NCBI GenBank assembly: GCA_033854735.1
Contig: JAWWPY010000219.1
Location: 1-14,056, forward strand
Reading direction: 5' to 3'
DNA from: JAWWPY01 sp033854735
GTDB lineage: Bacteria > Actinomycetota > Actinomycetes > Streptosporangiales > Streptosporangiaceae
DNA length: 14,056 nt
The notes below the pieces were generated by a model. That model made no database searches, was not told where the DNA came from, and saw only the letters and a list, made by a program, of their open reading frames with translations. Of this stretch, positions 6,799 to 13,570 are shown in pieces (position 1 is the first letter of the stretch; every line of letters starts with the position of its first letter). The translations under genes and the position numbers were made by a program.

Positions 6799-7515
6799 AT
6801 GGAAGGCGAACTCTCCCTCTCCCCGACCGACCGGACCCAGCTGCGCCGGCTGCGCGAACGTGGCCGGGCCGATCGCGCCGACTTGTACGCGGTGCTGGAC
6901 GCCGGCCTCATCTGCCATCTCGGGGTGGTCATCGACGGCACGCCCGTGGTGCTGCCGACTGGCTATGGGCGCGGCGGCGACACGCTGTTCCTGCACGGGT
7001 CCTCGGCCAACCGCAGCCTGGCCCGCGCGGACGGGCAGGACATCTGCGTCACAGTGACTCACCTGGACGGACTGGTCTGCGCCCGCTCGGTCTTCCACCA
7101 CTCCATCAACTACCGGAGCGCGATGGTGTTCGGCCGGGCGCGGCTGCTCACCGATGACGAGGAGCGGCTGGCAGCGCTCCAGGCCATCACCGAGCAGCTG
7201 GTTCCGGGCCGCTGGGCGGCGACCCGGGGCCCGACCCGCAAGGAACTCGCGGCCACCGCCGTGCTCGCCCTGCCGCTGGCGGAATCCTCGGTCAAGGTCC
7301 GGACCGGGCCGCCATCGGATGACGAGGAGGATTACGCCCTGAATGTCTGGGCCGGCGTCCTGCCCGCGGCCCTGATGTTCGGGGCGGCCGAGCCCGACCC
7401 GCGGCTGCGCCCGGACGTGACCACCCCGCAGCACATCCGGTCGCTGGCCGGCCGGGCCCGCGGCGCGGCCCCCGATACGGCTGTCACCAGCCCGGTTGGC
7501 GCGAGAGGTGACTGA
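6799..7515 (+). CDS. Pyridoxamine 5'-phosphate oxidase-family (PPOX, FMN split-barrel) protein
   Basis: This 238-residue protein has a predicted FMN-binding split-barrel fold. The pattern DAGLICHLGVVIDGTPVVLPTGYGR, then LFLHGSSANR, ICVTVTHLDGLVCARSVFHH, NYRSAMVFGRARLL and RGPTRKELAATAVLALPL fits the NimA-like PPOX subgroup. It lacks a recognisable C-terminal part of genuine PdxH, so PNP/PMP oxidation is not assured; F420- or FMN-dependent redox activity is equally possible. The C-terminal 45 residues are probably extended and poorly conserved. It diverges from the MocR regulator with PdxR-like boxes between them, which points to a link with vitamin B6 status. There is no Shine-Dalgarno sequence before the ATG. 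Fold is firm; reaction is unknown. Confidence 0.87.
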   Translation: MEGELSLSPTDRTQLRRLRERGRADRADLYAVLDAGLICHLGVVIDGTPVVLPTGYGRGGDTLFLHGSSANRSLARADGQDICVTVTHLDGLVCARSVFHHSINYRSAMVFGRARLLTDDEERLAALQAITEQLVPGRWAATRGPTRKELAATAVLALPLAESSVKVRTGPPSDDEEDYALNVWAGVLPAALMFGAAEPDPRLRPDVTTPQHIRSLAGRARGAAPDTAVTSPVGARGD

Positions 7516-7544
7516 CATCGGGCGATAGAGGGCTGGCGAGGCTC

Positions 7545-7550
7545 TAGTCT
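7545..7550 (+). promoter_or_regulatory. Possible -10 element of orn
   Basis: TAGTCT ends 6 nt before the orn ATG, a spacing typical of leaderless actinobacterial transcripts. GGTGGG right before the ATG is too close to serve as a normal ribosome site. No clear -35 is seen. Confidence 0.4.
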
Positions 7551-7556
7551 GGTGGG

Positions 7557-8234
7557 ATGAACGACCGGCTCGTCTGGATCGACTGCGAGATGACCGGGCT
7601 TGACATCGAGCGTGACGCCCTGGTCGAGATCGCGTGCATGGTGACCGACGGCGAGCTGGCCCTGCTGGACGACGGCGTGGACCTGGTGATCAAGCCCCCC
7701 GCCGAGGCCGTTGACCAGATGGTCGACGTGGTCCGCGACATGCACACGGCCTCCGGGCTGCTTGAGGAACTGGGCGCCGGGGTCACCCTCGCGGAGGCCC
7801 AGGAGCAGGTGCTCCGCTACGTCCGCGGGCACATAGCCGAGCCGCGCAGGGTGCCGCTGTGCGGCAACTCCATCGCGACGGACCGGACCTTCATCGCCCG
7901 CGACATGCCTGAGCTGGACACCTTCCTGCACTACCGGATGGTCGATGTGTCGAGCATCAAGGAACTGGCCCGCCGCTGGTACCCGCGCGCCTACTTCGCG
8001 AGCCCGCCGAAGCATGGCGGCCACCGGGCGCTCGCGGATATCAGGGAAAGCATCCAGGAACTCAGGTACTACCGCGAGGCGATCTTCGTCCCGCCGCCGG
8101 GGCCGGATTCGGCGACCGCGCGGCAGATCGCCGCCCGGTACGCTGGGCAGGCCGGCCGCCGCGGCGGCCCCGAAGCCGCGGGAACCCCCCATGGCGCCGG
8201 GGAGGCCAAGGGGGATTCCGGTTCGGCCCGGTGA
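7557..8234 (+). CDS. orn: Oligoribonuclease
   Basis: This is a DEDDh 3'-5' exoribonuclease that degrades 2-5-nt RNA fragments, including the pGpG and pApA left from cyclic dinucleotides. All catalytic residues are visible: Asp9 and Glu11 in WIDCEMTGLD, Asp109 in NSIATDRTFI, and His156 and Asp161 in GGHRALADI. DVSSIKELARRWYP is also typical of Orn. The protein is 225 residues; the enzyme core ends at about residue 182 (LRYYREAIF), and the remaining Ala/Gly/Pro-rich tail is an actinobacterial extension of unknown value. The ATG at 7557 fits the conserved N-terminus. It lies 41 bp after the PPOX gene, probably with its own promoter, and its last codons overlap the putative promoter of tRNA-His. 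Confidence 0.96.
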   Translation: MNDRLVWIDCEMTGLDIERDALVEIACMVTDGELALLDDGVDLVIKPPAEAVDQMVDVVRDMHTASGLLEELGAGVTLAEAQEQVLRYVRGHIAEPRRVPLCGNSIATDRTFIARDMPELDTFLHYRMVDVSSIKELARRWYPRAYFASPPKHGGHRALADIRESIQELRYYREAIFVPPPGPDSATARQIAARYAGQAGRRGGPEAAGTPHGAGEAKGDSGSAR

Positions 8235-8251
8235 CCGGACGCCGCTATGCT
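8222..8251 (+). promoter_or_regulatory. Possible tRNA-His promoter
   Basis: TATGCT at 8246-8251 is a reasonable -10, with a weak TTCGGC -35 at 8222-8227 (18-bp spacer). Transcription would begin near 8257 and include the duplicated 5' segment ahead of the mature tRNA. Confidence 0.35.
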
Positions 8252-8261
8252 TCATGCAGCC

Positions 8262-8323
8262 GCAGGCGATGATGGGCGTAGCTCAGTTGGTTGCAGGCAA
8301 TGGTGGGTGTAGCTCAGTTGGTT
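8262..8323 (+). repeat. 31-bp tandem duplication covering the 5' end of tRNA-His
   Basis: Unit 1 (8262-8292) and unit 2 (8293-8323) are head to tail and match at 28 of 31 bases. Both start GCAGGC and end GTAGCTCAGTTGGTT. Unit 2 carries the true tRNA 5' acceptor strand and D-arm; unit 1 is the same segment without any tRNA body after it. Mismatches are G/A, A/G and C/T, all transitions. Confidence 0.9.
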
Positions 8324-8379
8324 AGAGCGCCAGGTTGTGGTCCTGGATGTCGTGGGTTCGAATCCCATCACTCACCCCA
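8303..8379 (+). tRNA. tRNA-His(GTG)
   Basis: The full cloverleaf can be folded by eye: acceptor GTGGGTG (8303-8309) with CACTCAC (8369-8375), D-stem GCTC/GAGC, anticodon stem CCAGG/CCTGG with loop TTGTGGT (anticodon GTG at 8337-8339), and T-stem GTGGG/CCCAT with loop TTCGAAT. The discriminator is C (8376) and CCA is encoded (8377-8379). G at 8302 can supply the extra G-1 that pairs with C73, the identity mark of tRNA-His. Confidence 0.97.
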
Positions 8380-8384
8380 CTGTG

Positions 8385-8398
8385 ATCTCTCAAGAGAT
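8385..8398 (+). terminator. Possible short hairpin after tRNA-His
   Basis: ATCTC-TCAA-GAGAT forms a 5-bp stem 5 nt past the CCA end. No T-run follows. It might serve as the 3' processing or stop signal, but the evidence is slight. The rest of 8399-8514 shows only an 11-bp direct repeat CGCCCCCTCGC (8452-8462, 8464-8474). Confidence 0.3.
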
Positions 8399-8514
8399 TA
8401 CGGACAGGCTGGACCATCATCGGGGTTTGGCCGGCGTGTTCTTGAGGGCTGCGCCCCCTCGCACGCCCCCTCGCGTTCGCCATCAGGTGCCCGGCCGGGC
8501 CCGTGTCCGCCGTC

Positions 8515-9345
8515 ATGTCCCAGCTGACCACGCTGCTCGAACGCTGGCGTGACGACCTCGCGGCCTGGGCCATCCCCGAGCACATCTCCTCGGCCGTCGC
8601 CGAATCCCCCTGGATGCTGCCCCGGCAGGTGTTCGCGCGCCGGGCGGACCGGCTGCGGGCGGATCCGGCCGGGCCCTCCTACCAGCGAGCGCGGGATGCC
8701 CTGGATCCGGCGGGAAGCCTGATCGACATCGGCGCGGGCGCCGGGGCCGCCTGCCTGCCGCTGGCTTCCCGCACCACCGCACTCACCGCGGTGGACGCCG
8801 ACGCGCAGATGCTCGCGCTGCTCGCTGAGCGCGTGGAGCCGATGGGTCTGGCCAGCCGGATGGTGTGCGGCAGGTGGCCGGACGTCGCCGGGCAGATCGA
8901 CCCGGCCGACGTGGTGACCTGTCACCACGTCACGTACAACGTGCCCGGCATCGAGCCGTTCATTACCGCGCTGACCAGCCACGCGCACCGCCGGGTGGTC
9001 GTCGAGATGGCCACCGTGCATCCCCTTTCCGCACTCAACCCGCTGTGGCTGAGATTCCACGGGATCACCCGGCCGCAGAGGCCAACGGCGATGGACCTCC
9101 TGGCCATCCTGTCCGCGATGGGTCTGCGGGCAAGGCACACTGGGTGGAATCGCCCGGCTGAGCGCGATTACGCCAGTGCCGGCGAGCTCGTGGAGGTGAC
9201 CAGGCGCAGGCTGTGCCTGCCCCCCGAGCGCGCCAGCGAGGTGGAAGCGGCGCTCACTGACTTGGGCACCCAGCCAGGGTGCCCGGCTGACCTGGGATCG
9301 TCCGGGCGCGAAGTGGTCACGATCTGGTGGGAGGGTTCGGCGTGA
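8515..9345 (+). CDS. Class I SAM-dependent methyltransferase
   Basis: A 276-residue Rossmann-fold methyltransferase. Motif I, LIDIGAGAGAACLPLA, lies at about 69-84, followed by TAVDADAQML (acidic end of strand 2) and PADVVTCHHVTYNV (motif post-I/II). The N-terminal LERWRDDLAAWAIPEHI and WMLP segments are typical of an actinobacterial family with unknown substrate. The frame is open from a GTG at 8503; I prefer the ATG at 8515 because the conserved part starts just after it. Neither start has a clear Shine-Dalgarno sequence. The stop overlaps the LCP start as GTGA, so the two are translationally coupled; a role at the cell envelope is possible but unproven. Confidence 0.85.
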   Translation: MSQLTTLLERWRDDLAAWAIPEHISSAVAESPWMLPRQVFARRADRLRADPAGPSYQRARDALDPAGSLIDIGAGAGAACLPLASRTTALTAVDADAQMLALLAERVEPMGLASRMVCGRWPDVAGQIDPADVVTCHHVTYNVPGIEPFITALTSHAHRRVVVEMATVHPLSALNPLWLRFHGITRPQRPTAMDLLAILSAMGLRARHTGWNRPAERDYASAGELVEVTRRRLCLPPERASEVEAALTDLGTQPGCPADLGSSGREVVTIWWEGSA

Positions 9346-10544
9346 GCGATTGGTCAGGTCAGTGGTTCCGCGATCCGAAACCGCGTCCGCCTGCGGACGA
9401 CGGCCGCGGCATCGGCAGCGAGCCGACCGTGGGCTTGCCCTCAAGGGGCCCGCAGGGACCCGGCGCGGCGGCCAGTAACTGGCCCCAGCAGCCCCCGCCG
9501 CGGGGCGGGGCGGCCACCCGGCCGCCCCAGCCCCCCGGATCGGTGTCCGCTTACCGCGGTGGCGGGCAGCGCAGGCTGCGCCCGGGCCGGATCGTGAAGA
9601 TCATCGCCCTGCTTGTCGTTGTCGTCCTGCTGGTGGCCATCGGGATGTACTTCTACCTCGACTCGAAGCTGACCAGGGCCAGTATCCTGGTGGACTACGC
9701 GGGCCGCCCGGCCGCCTCCGCCGGCCAGAACTGGCTCATCACCGGCTCGGACAGCCGGCAAGGGCTGACCCCGGCGCAGGAAGCCCAGCTCGCCACCGGG
9801 CATGACGTGAGCGGCCAGCGGTCCGACACGATCATGCTCCTGCACATCCCGTCGGGCGGTGGCCGGGCCGTCCTGATCAGCCTGCCCCGCGACTCCTACC
9901 TGCCGATCCCCGGGAACGGGAGCAACAAAATCAACGCCGCGTTCGCCTTCGGCGGCGGCAAGCTACTCGCCGAGACCGTGCAGAACGCGACCGGCCTGCA
10001 GATCAACCACTACATGAGCATCGGCTTCGGCGGGCTGGTCAACGTGGTCAACGCGGTCGGCGGGGTGCGGATGTGCCTGCCGTCCGCGCTGGTCGACCCC
10101 GCCTCCGGCCTCAACCTGAAGGCCGGCTGCCAGACGCTCGACGGCGCGCAGGCCCTCGGCTACGTACGGACCCGGCATCTCTTCGCCAACCAGGACCTGC
10201 AGCGGGTCCAGGACCAGCGGCTCTTCCTGCGCGCGCTGCTCAGCAAGCTGACCAGCACCAGCACCCTCATCAACCCCTTCTCATCGGTGCCGGCCGGGTT
10301 CGGGGCCGCCCGCGCGCTCACCGTGGACCAGGGCACCCACCTGTACCAGCTCCTCCAGGTCGCGTTCGCGCTGCGAAACCCGGAGACCGGCACCGTGCCC
10401 ATCGGCGGCTCGGCTTCCTTGGCCGTGGGCTCCGTTCTGCTCTGGGATCACACGAAGGCGCCCGAACTCTTCAACGCCCTGAAGAACGACCAGCCCGTAC
10501 CCGCGGGGCTGCTGACCGGCTCGTCGGCCGCGGCCGCCGGCTGA
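9342..10544 (+). CDS. LytR-CpsA-Psr (LCP) family cell-wall protein
   Basis: The protein has 400 residues. A Pro/Gly-rich cytoplasmic tail (1-83) is followed by one membrane segment (about 84-106) and an extracellular LCP domain (about 130-310). Family signs are GSDSR (135-139), GQRSDTIMLLHI, ISLPRDSYLPIPG, NKINAAFAFGGG and YVRTRH. LCP proteins move undecaprenyl-phosphate-linked glycopolymers onto peptidoglycan; the conserved Arg and Asp residues that bind the pyrophosphate head are present. I chose GTG at 9342 (GGGAGGG 6 nt upstream, 4-nt overlap with the methyltransferase) over the GTG at 9327. The C-terminal 80 residues lack a recognisable LytR_C domain. Two Cys (MCLPS, GCQTL) in the LCP domain may form a disulfide. 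Confidence 0.93.
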   Translation: MSDWSGQWFRDPKPRPPADDGRGIGSEPTVGLPSRGPQGPGAAASNWPQQPPPRGGAATRPPQPPGSVSAYRGGGQRRLRPGRIVKIIALLVVVVLLVAIGMYFYLDSKLTRASILVDYAGRPAASAGQNWLITGSDSRQGLTPAQEAQLATGHDVSGQRSDTIMLLHIPSGGGRAVLISLPRDSYLPIPGNGSNKINAAFAFGGGKLLAETVQNATGLQINHYMSIGFGGLVNVVNAVGGVRMCLPSALVDPASGLNLKAGCQTLDGAQALGYVRTRHLFANQDLQRVQDQRLFLRALLSKLTSTSTLINPFSSVPAGFGAARALTVDQGTHLYQLLQVAFALRNPETGTVPIGGSASLAVGSVLLWDHTKAPELFNALKNDQPVPAGLLTGSSAAAAG

Positions 10545-10618
10545 GGCGACCGACGAATTCAGGAGGTGCGCTGGCGGCCTCCCGGGAAACGAAAGTTTGT
10601 TAAGGCCATTTGTGCCCC

Positions 10619-10648
10619 TTGCGCTCATTAGGGTCATGTTCGTACCAT
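10619..10648 (+). promoter_or_regulatory. Possible promoter of the small LuxR-type gene
   Basis: TTGCGC (10619-10624) and TACCAT (10643-10648) are 18 bp apart, and a start near 10655 would give a leader of about 37 nt. ATGCG-TCGAAT-CGCAT (10647-10662) forms an inverted repeat over the start point. The call is tentative. Confidence 0.35.
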
Positions 10649-10691
10649 GCGTCGAATCGCATCTCGCTGGTAGCAGCGGCCCGGAGGACAG

Positions 10692-10925
10692 ATGAGGACC
10701 GGCAGCATCCCCAGAATGATCCGCCCGCTCGGCCTTTCCACGCGCGAGGCGGAGATCATGACTCTCATCGCGGAAGGCCACTCCAACGGCGAGATCGCCA
10801 GCCAGTTGGTCCTCGCCGAGAAGACTGTCAAGAATCACGTCAACCGGATTTACGCGAAGCTCGGTGCCGGCTCCCGCGCGGCCGCCATCTCCCGCTGGGA
10901 TAATGTACGCAACGACCTGCCCTGA
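10692..10925 (+). CDS. Stand-alone LuxR/GerE-type HTH protein
   Basis: A 77-residue protein made almost only of a LuxR-type DNA-binding domain: LSTREAEIMTLIAEGHSNGEIASQL (helices 1-2), then LAEKTVKNHVNRIYAKLGAGSRAAAISRW (recognition helix and C-terminal helix). No receiver or sensor domain is encoded; the frame upstream is closed near the start. The ATG has GGAGG 4 nt upstream, so this is a real short gene, not a fragment of a longer regulator. It could act as a small dimeric regulator or need a partner. It lies 147 bp after the LCP gene with its own possible promoter, and 123 bp before the response regulator. Target genes are unknown. Confidence 0.85.
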   Translation: MRTGSIPRMIRPLGLSTREAEIMTLIAEGHSNGEIASQLVLAEKTVKNHVNRIYAKLGAGSRAAAISRWDNVRNDLP

Positions 10926-10937
10926 CACCATCTGCAC

Positions 10938-10955
10938 GGGGGCCTGAGAGCCCCC
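10938..10955 (+). terminator. Possible GC-rich hairpin after the LuxR-type gene
   Basis: GGGGGC-CTGAGA-GCCCCC forms a strong 6-bp GC stem 12 nt after the stop. There is no T-run, which is common for high-GC actinobacterial hairpins but leaves termination unproven. Confidence 0.45.
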
Positions 10956-11008
10956 AGGCACCGCCCTGCCCTCTCGGGGATGTGATCATCAGATCAGCCC
11001 CAGCGTGC

Positions 11009-11030
11009 CTTCAGGGAATCCTCAGGAAAG
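11009..11030 (+). promoter_or_regulatory. Tandem 11-bp direct repeat upstream of the response regulator
   Basis: CTTCAGGGAAT (11009-11019) and CCTCAGGAAAG (11020-11030) match at 8 of 11 positions in exact 11-bp phase, about one helical turn. OmpR/PhoB-class regulators bind such head-to-tail sites, so autoregulation of the following operon is likely. An imperfect TGATC-ATCA-GATCA palindrome (10983-10996) lies just upstream. Confidence 0.5.
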
Positions 11031-11048
11031 TGAACGAAGATTTAACCC

Positions 11049-11774
11049 ATGACCTCCTCGTCAGACGATGAGCGGAAGCAGCCGGGCGCCCGGCTGCTTG
11101 TTGTCGAGGACGAGCCGAACATCCTCGAGTTGCTCTCGGCCAGCCTTCGTTACGCCGGATTCGACGTCGTCACCGCCGCGGCCGGGACGGAGGCGGTCCA
11201 GGCGGCGCAGCGGCACCGGCCCGACCTGATCGTGCTCGACGTGATGCTGCCGGACATGGACGGCTTCGACGTCATCCGGCGGCTGCGCGGCGGCGGCACC
11301 CGTATTCCCGTTGTCTTCCTCACCGCGCGGGACGCCATGGAGGACAAGGTCCGTGGCCTGACCCTCGGCGGGGACGACTACGTGACCAAGCCATTCAGCC
11401 TGGAAGAGGTCATCGCGCGGATCCGCGCCGTGCTCCGGCGCACCCGGGGCGACGGCGCCGAGCCGACACCGCGGCTGAAGTTCGCCGACCTCGAACTGGA
11501 CGAGGAAAGCCACGAAGTGTGGCGGGCCGGCCAGCACATCCAGCTCTCGCCGACGGAGTTCAAGCTGCTCAGGTACTTCATGGGCAACGCGAACCGGGTC
11601 CTGTCCAAGATGCAGATCCTCGACCACGTATGGGACTACGACTTCCGCGGGGACACCGGCATCGTGGAGTCGTACGTGTCGGTGCTGCGCCGCAAGGTGG
11701 ACAGCGCCGAGCCACGGCTGATCCACACGCTGCGCGGTGTCGGCTACGTGCTCAGGCTCCCGTCATCGTCCTAG
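11049..11774 (+). CDS. OmpR/PhoB-class response regulator, PhoP-like
   Basis: The 241-residue protein has a receiver domain (about 15-127) with acidic Asp21, phospho-acceptor Asp64 in LIVLDVMLPDMDG, Thr92 and Lys114 in YVTKPF. A winged-helix effector domain (about 140-236) carries LSPTEFKLLRYF, VLSKMQILDHVW, VESYVSVLRRKV and TLRGVGYVLR. The wording of the C-terminal half is close to mycobacterial PhoP as I remember it, but actinobacteria have several paralogs of this type, so no symbol is given. The Shine-Dalgarno sequence before the ATG is weak. Its kinase follows after 13 nt, forming a standard two-component operon. The tandem repeat upstream is a plausible own binding site. Confidence 0.93.
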   Translation: MTSSSDDERKQPGARLLVVEDEPNILELLSASLRYAGFDVVTAAAGTEAVQAAQRHRPDLIVLDVMLPDMDGFDVIRRLRGGGTRIPVVFLTARDAMEDKVRGLTLGGDDYVTKPFSLEEVIARIRAVLRRTRGDGAEPTPRLKFADLELDEESHEVWRAGQHIQLSPTEFKLLRYFMGNANRVLSKMQILDHVWDYDFRGDTGIVESYVSVLRRKVDSAEPRLIHTLRGVGYVLRLPSSS

Positions 11775-11787
11775 AGGCAGTCTGATC

Positions 11788-13449
11788 ATGTCGTTCAAGT
11801 CGGGGCGGGGCGGCTTCTGGGAGCGGCTCAGGCGGCTGCCGGACCGCACCCCGCTGCGGGTAAAAATGATCACGGCGCTGCTCGCGCTGGTGGCCATCGC
11901 GCTCACCACCATCAGCGTGGCCGGCCTGATCGCGTTCCAGAGCTACCTCCGGGACCAGGCCGCCCACGAGGTGAACGTCGTATTCGGCGAGCGGGCGAGC
12001 CAGCTGAGTGGTCAGTCGGGTAGTTTCGGGCCGCGCAGCGGCCTACGTCTCGACGAATTTGGCTTGTACGGGAATTACCTGGTGGAACTGCTCAACCCCC
12101 AGGGCCAGGTGCTCGCGCCCTCGGCAGCGAGCGGGAGCGGTCCGTCCGTGCCGACGTCCAAGGACTGGCTCAAGGCCCATTCGGGGCGGCTGGTCATCGT
12201 GCCCAGTCAGTCCGGCAGCGACAAGTGGCAGATCATCGCCAAGCAGTACACCGTCAACGTCCAAACCGGCTTTCAGGTCAGCCCCCCGCAGACGGTCATC
12301 CTCGTCGTGGGCACGGATCTCGGAAATGTCGATCAGACCATCCGGCAGCTGGCGGGGATCGACCTGATCGTGAGCACGATCATCCTGGTCGGACTGGTCG
12401 TCGTCGGCATCGCGATCGTGCGGGCCAGCCTGCGGCCGCTCACCGACATCGAGCACACCGCGGAGGCCATCGCCGCCGGCGACCTGACCCGCCGGGTACC
12501 GGACCGTGACCCGGTGACCGAGGTCGGCAGGCTCGGCCGGTCACTGAACACCATGCTGGCCCAGATCGAGACGTCCTTCCGGGCCCGTGAGGAATCCGAG
12601 GCCGCCGCGCGGCGGTCCGAGGAGCGGATGCGGCGGTTCGTCGCTGACGCCAGCCATGAGCTGCGGACACCGCTCACCGCGATGCGCGGGTACGCCGAGT
12701 ACTACCGGCAGCGCGGCGGCGTGCAGGATGAGGCGGCCGAGGGCGCCTCCGTGGCGGCCAACGGTGGCGGCCAATACACTCATGGCCCGCTCAGCCGGGC
12801 CGACCTGAACCGGATCATGCAGCGGGTGGAGCAGGAATCAGCCCGGATGGGAGTCCTGGTCGAGGACATGCTGCTGCTGGCCCGGCTGGACCAGCAGCGG
12901 CCCATCGAGCACCGCCCCGTCGACGTGCTCACCCTGGCCGCCGACGCGGTGCAGGACGCCCGGATGATCGCGCCGCAGCGCACCATCGAGCTCACCGTCG
13001 GCACCGGGGCAGCGTTCCTGGTCCTCGGCGACGAGGTCCGGCTCCGTCAGGTGATCGGCAACCTGATGAGCAACGCCCTCAATCACACCCCGGACGGGAC
13101 CCCGGTCGGAGTCCGGATCCTGGCCGGGCCGCGCCATCCGGTGCCCAGCGTCGTGCTCGAAGTGACCGACCAGGGCCCCGGCCTGCGTCCTGATCAGGCG
13201 GAACGCGTATTCGAGCGGTTCTACCGGGCCGACACCGCCCGGACCAGGACGGCAGGCGGGACCGGCCTCGGCCTGGCCATCGTGGCCGCGCTGGTGGCCG
13301 CGCACGGTGGCACCGTCGACCTGGACACCGCACCAGGGCGGGGCGCCACGTTCCGCATCACGCTGCCGCTCGCCCCCGAGGCCCGCAGCGACCAGTCAGG
13401 TGACGACGAACCGCTCATCACGGACACCACCGGCCCCACCCTCGATTAG
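11788..13449 (+). CDS. Sensor histidine kinase
   Basis: The 553-residue membrane kinase has transmembrane segments at about 28-50 and 190-212, an extracellular sensor region of about 138 residues, a HAMP domain (about 213-265), a DHp domain with His290 in ASHELRTPL, and a HATPase domain with N-box NLMSNALNHTP, G1 DQGPGL, F-box FERFYR and G2 GGTGLGLAIV. Phosphotransfer to Asp64 of the upstream regulator is expected. The DHp hairpin has an extra Gly/Ala-rich stretch (about residues 310-337) between its two helices, longer than in typical relatives. I chose the ATG at 11788, with AGAGG about 9 nt upstream and 13 nt after the regulator stop; an earlier ATG at 11737 would overlap the regulator by 38 nt. 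The signal is unknown. Confidence 0.93.
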   Translation: MSFKSGRGGFWERLRRLPDRTPLRVKMITALLALVAIALTTISVAGLIAFQSYLRDQAAHEVNVVFGERASQLSGQSGSFGPRSGLRLDEFGLYGNYLVELLNPQGQVLAPSAASGSGPSVPTSKDWLKAHSGRLVIVPSQSGSDKWQIIAKQYTVNVQTGFQVSPPQTVILVVGTDLGNVDQTIRQLAGIDLIVSTIILVGLVVVGIAIVRASLRPLTDIEHTAEAIAAGDLTRRVPDRDPVTEVGRLGRSLNTMLAQIETSFRAREESEAAARRSEERMRRFVADASHELRTPLTAMRGYAEYYRQRGGVQDEAAEGASVAANGGGQYTHGPLSRADLNRIMQRVEQESARMGVLVEDMLLLARLDQQRPIEHRPVDVLTLAADAVQDARMIAPQRTIELTVGTGAAFLVLGDEVRLRQVIGNLMSNALNHTPDGTPVGVRILAGPRHPVPSVVLEVTDQGPGLRPDQAERVFERFYRADTARTRTAGGTGLGLAIVAALVAAHGGTVDLDTAPGRGATFRITLPLAPEARSDQSGDDEPLITDTTGPTLD

Positions 13450-13458
13450 GCCGTGCCT

Positions 13459-13563
13459 AGTGCGGCAAGTTGTGCGCACATACGACGCACAACCCACCGC
13501 GCTGATTCGCGCCACAACAGTGCGGTGAGTTGTGCGCACATACGACGCACAATGCACCGCACT
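13459..13563. repeat. Duplicated 45-bp palindrome between convergent genes
   Basis: Two copies lie exactly 60 bp apart, at 13459-13503 and 13519-13563. The second is the better palindrome: AGTGCGGTG pairs with CACCGCACT, then TTGTGCG with CGCACAA after a 2-nt mismatch, around the loop CACATACGA. The first has the same 23-bp core but three mismatches in the outer arms. The core also contains the perfect palindrome TGTGCGCACA. The position between the histidine kinase and a convergent gene suits a bidirectional terminator or a dispersed palindromic repeat. No gene is supported in 13450-13570. Confidence 0.85.
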
Positions 13564-13570
13564 CAGGGAT

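Noticed and set aside
8274..8300. A second tRNA gene starting in duplicated unit 1
   Set aside because: Only the 5' acceptor strand and half of the D-arm are present; no anticodon arm or T-arm follows before the true tRNA begins.
8398..9444. A 348-codon minus-strand frame opposite the methyltransferase
   Set aside because: No recognisable motif, and it runs across two clear plus-strand genes and their boundary.
10566..10631. A 21-codon frame after AGGAGG downstream of the LCP gene, considered as a leader peptide
   Set aside because: The AGGAGG overlaps the GTG with no spacing, and the peptide shows no codon run or attenuator structure.
11866..11875. A further copy of the TGATCACGG palindrome arm in the histidine kinase gene
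   Set aside because: Only about 9 bases match and no opposite arm follows; it is a chance match.
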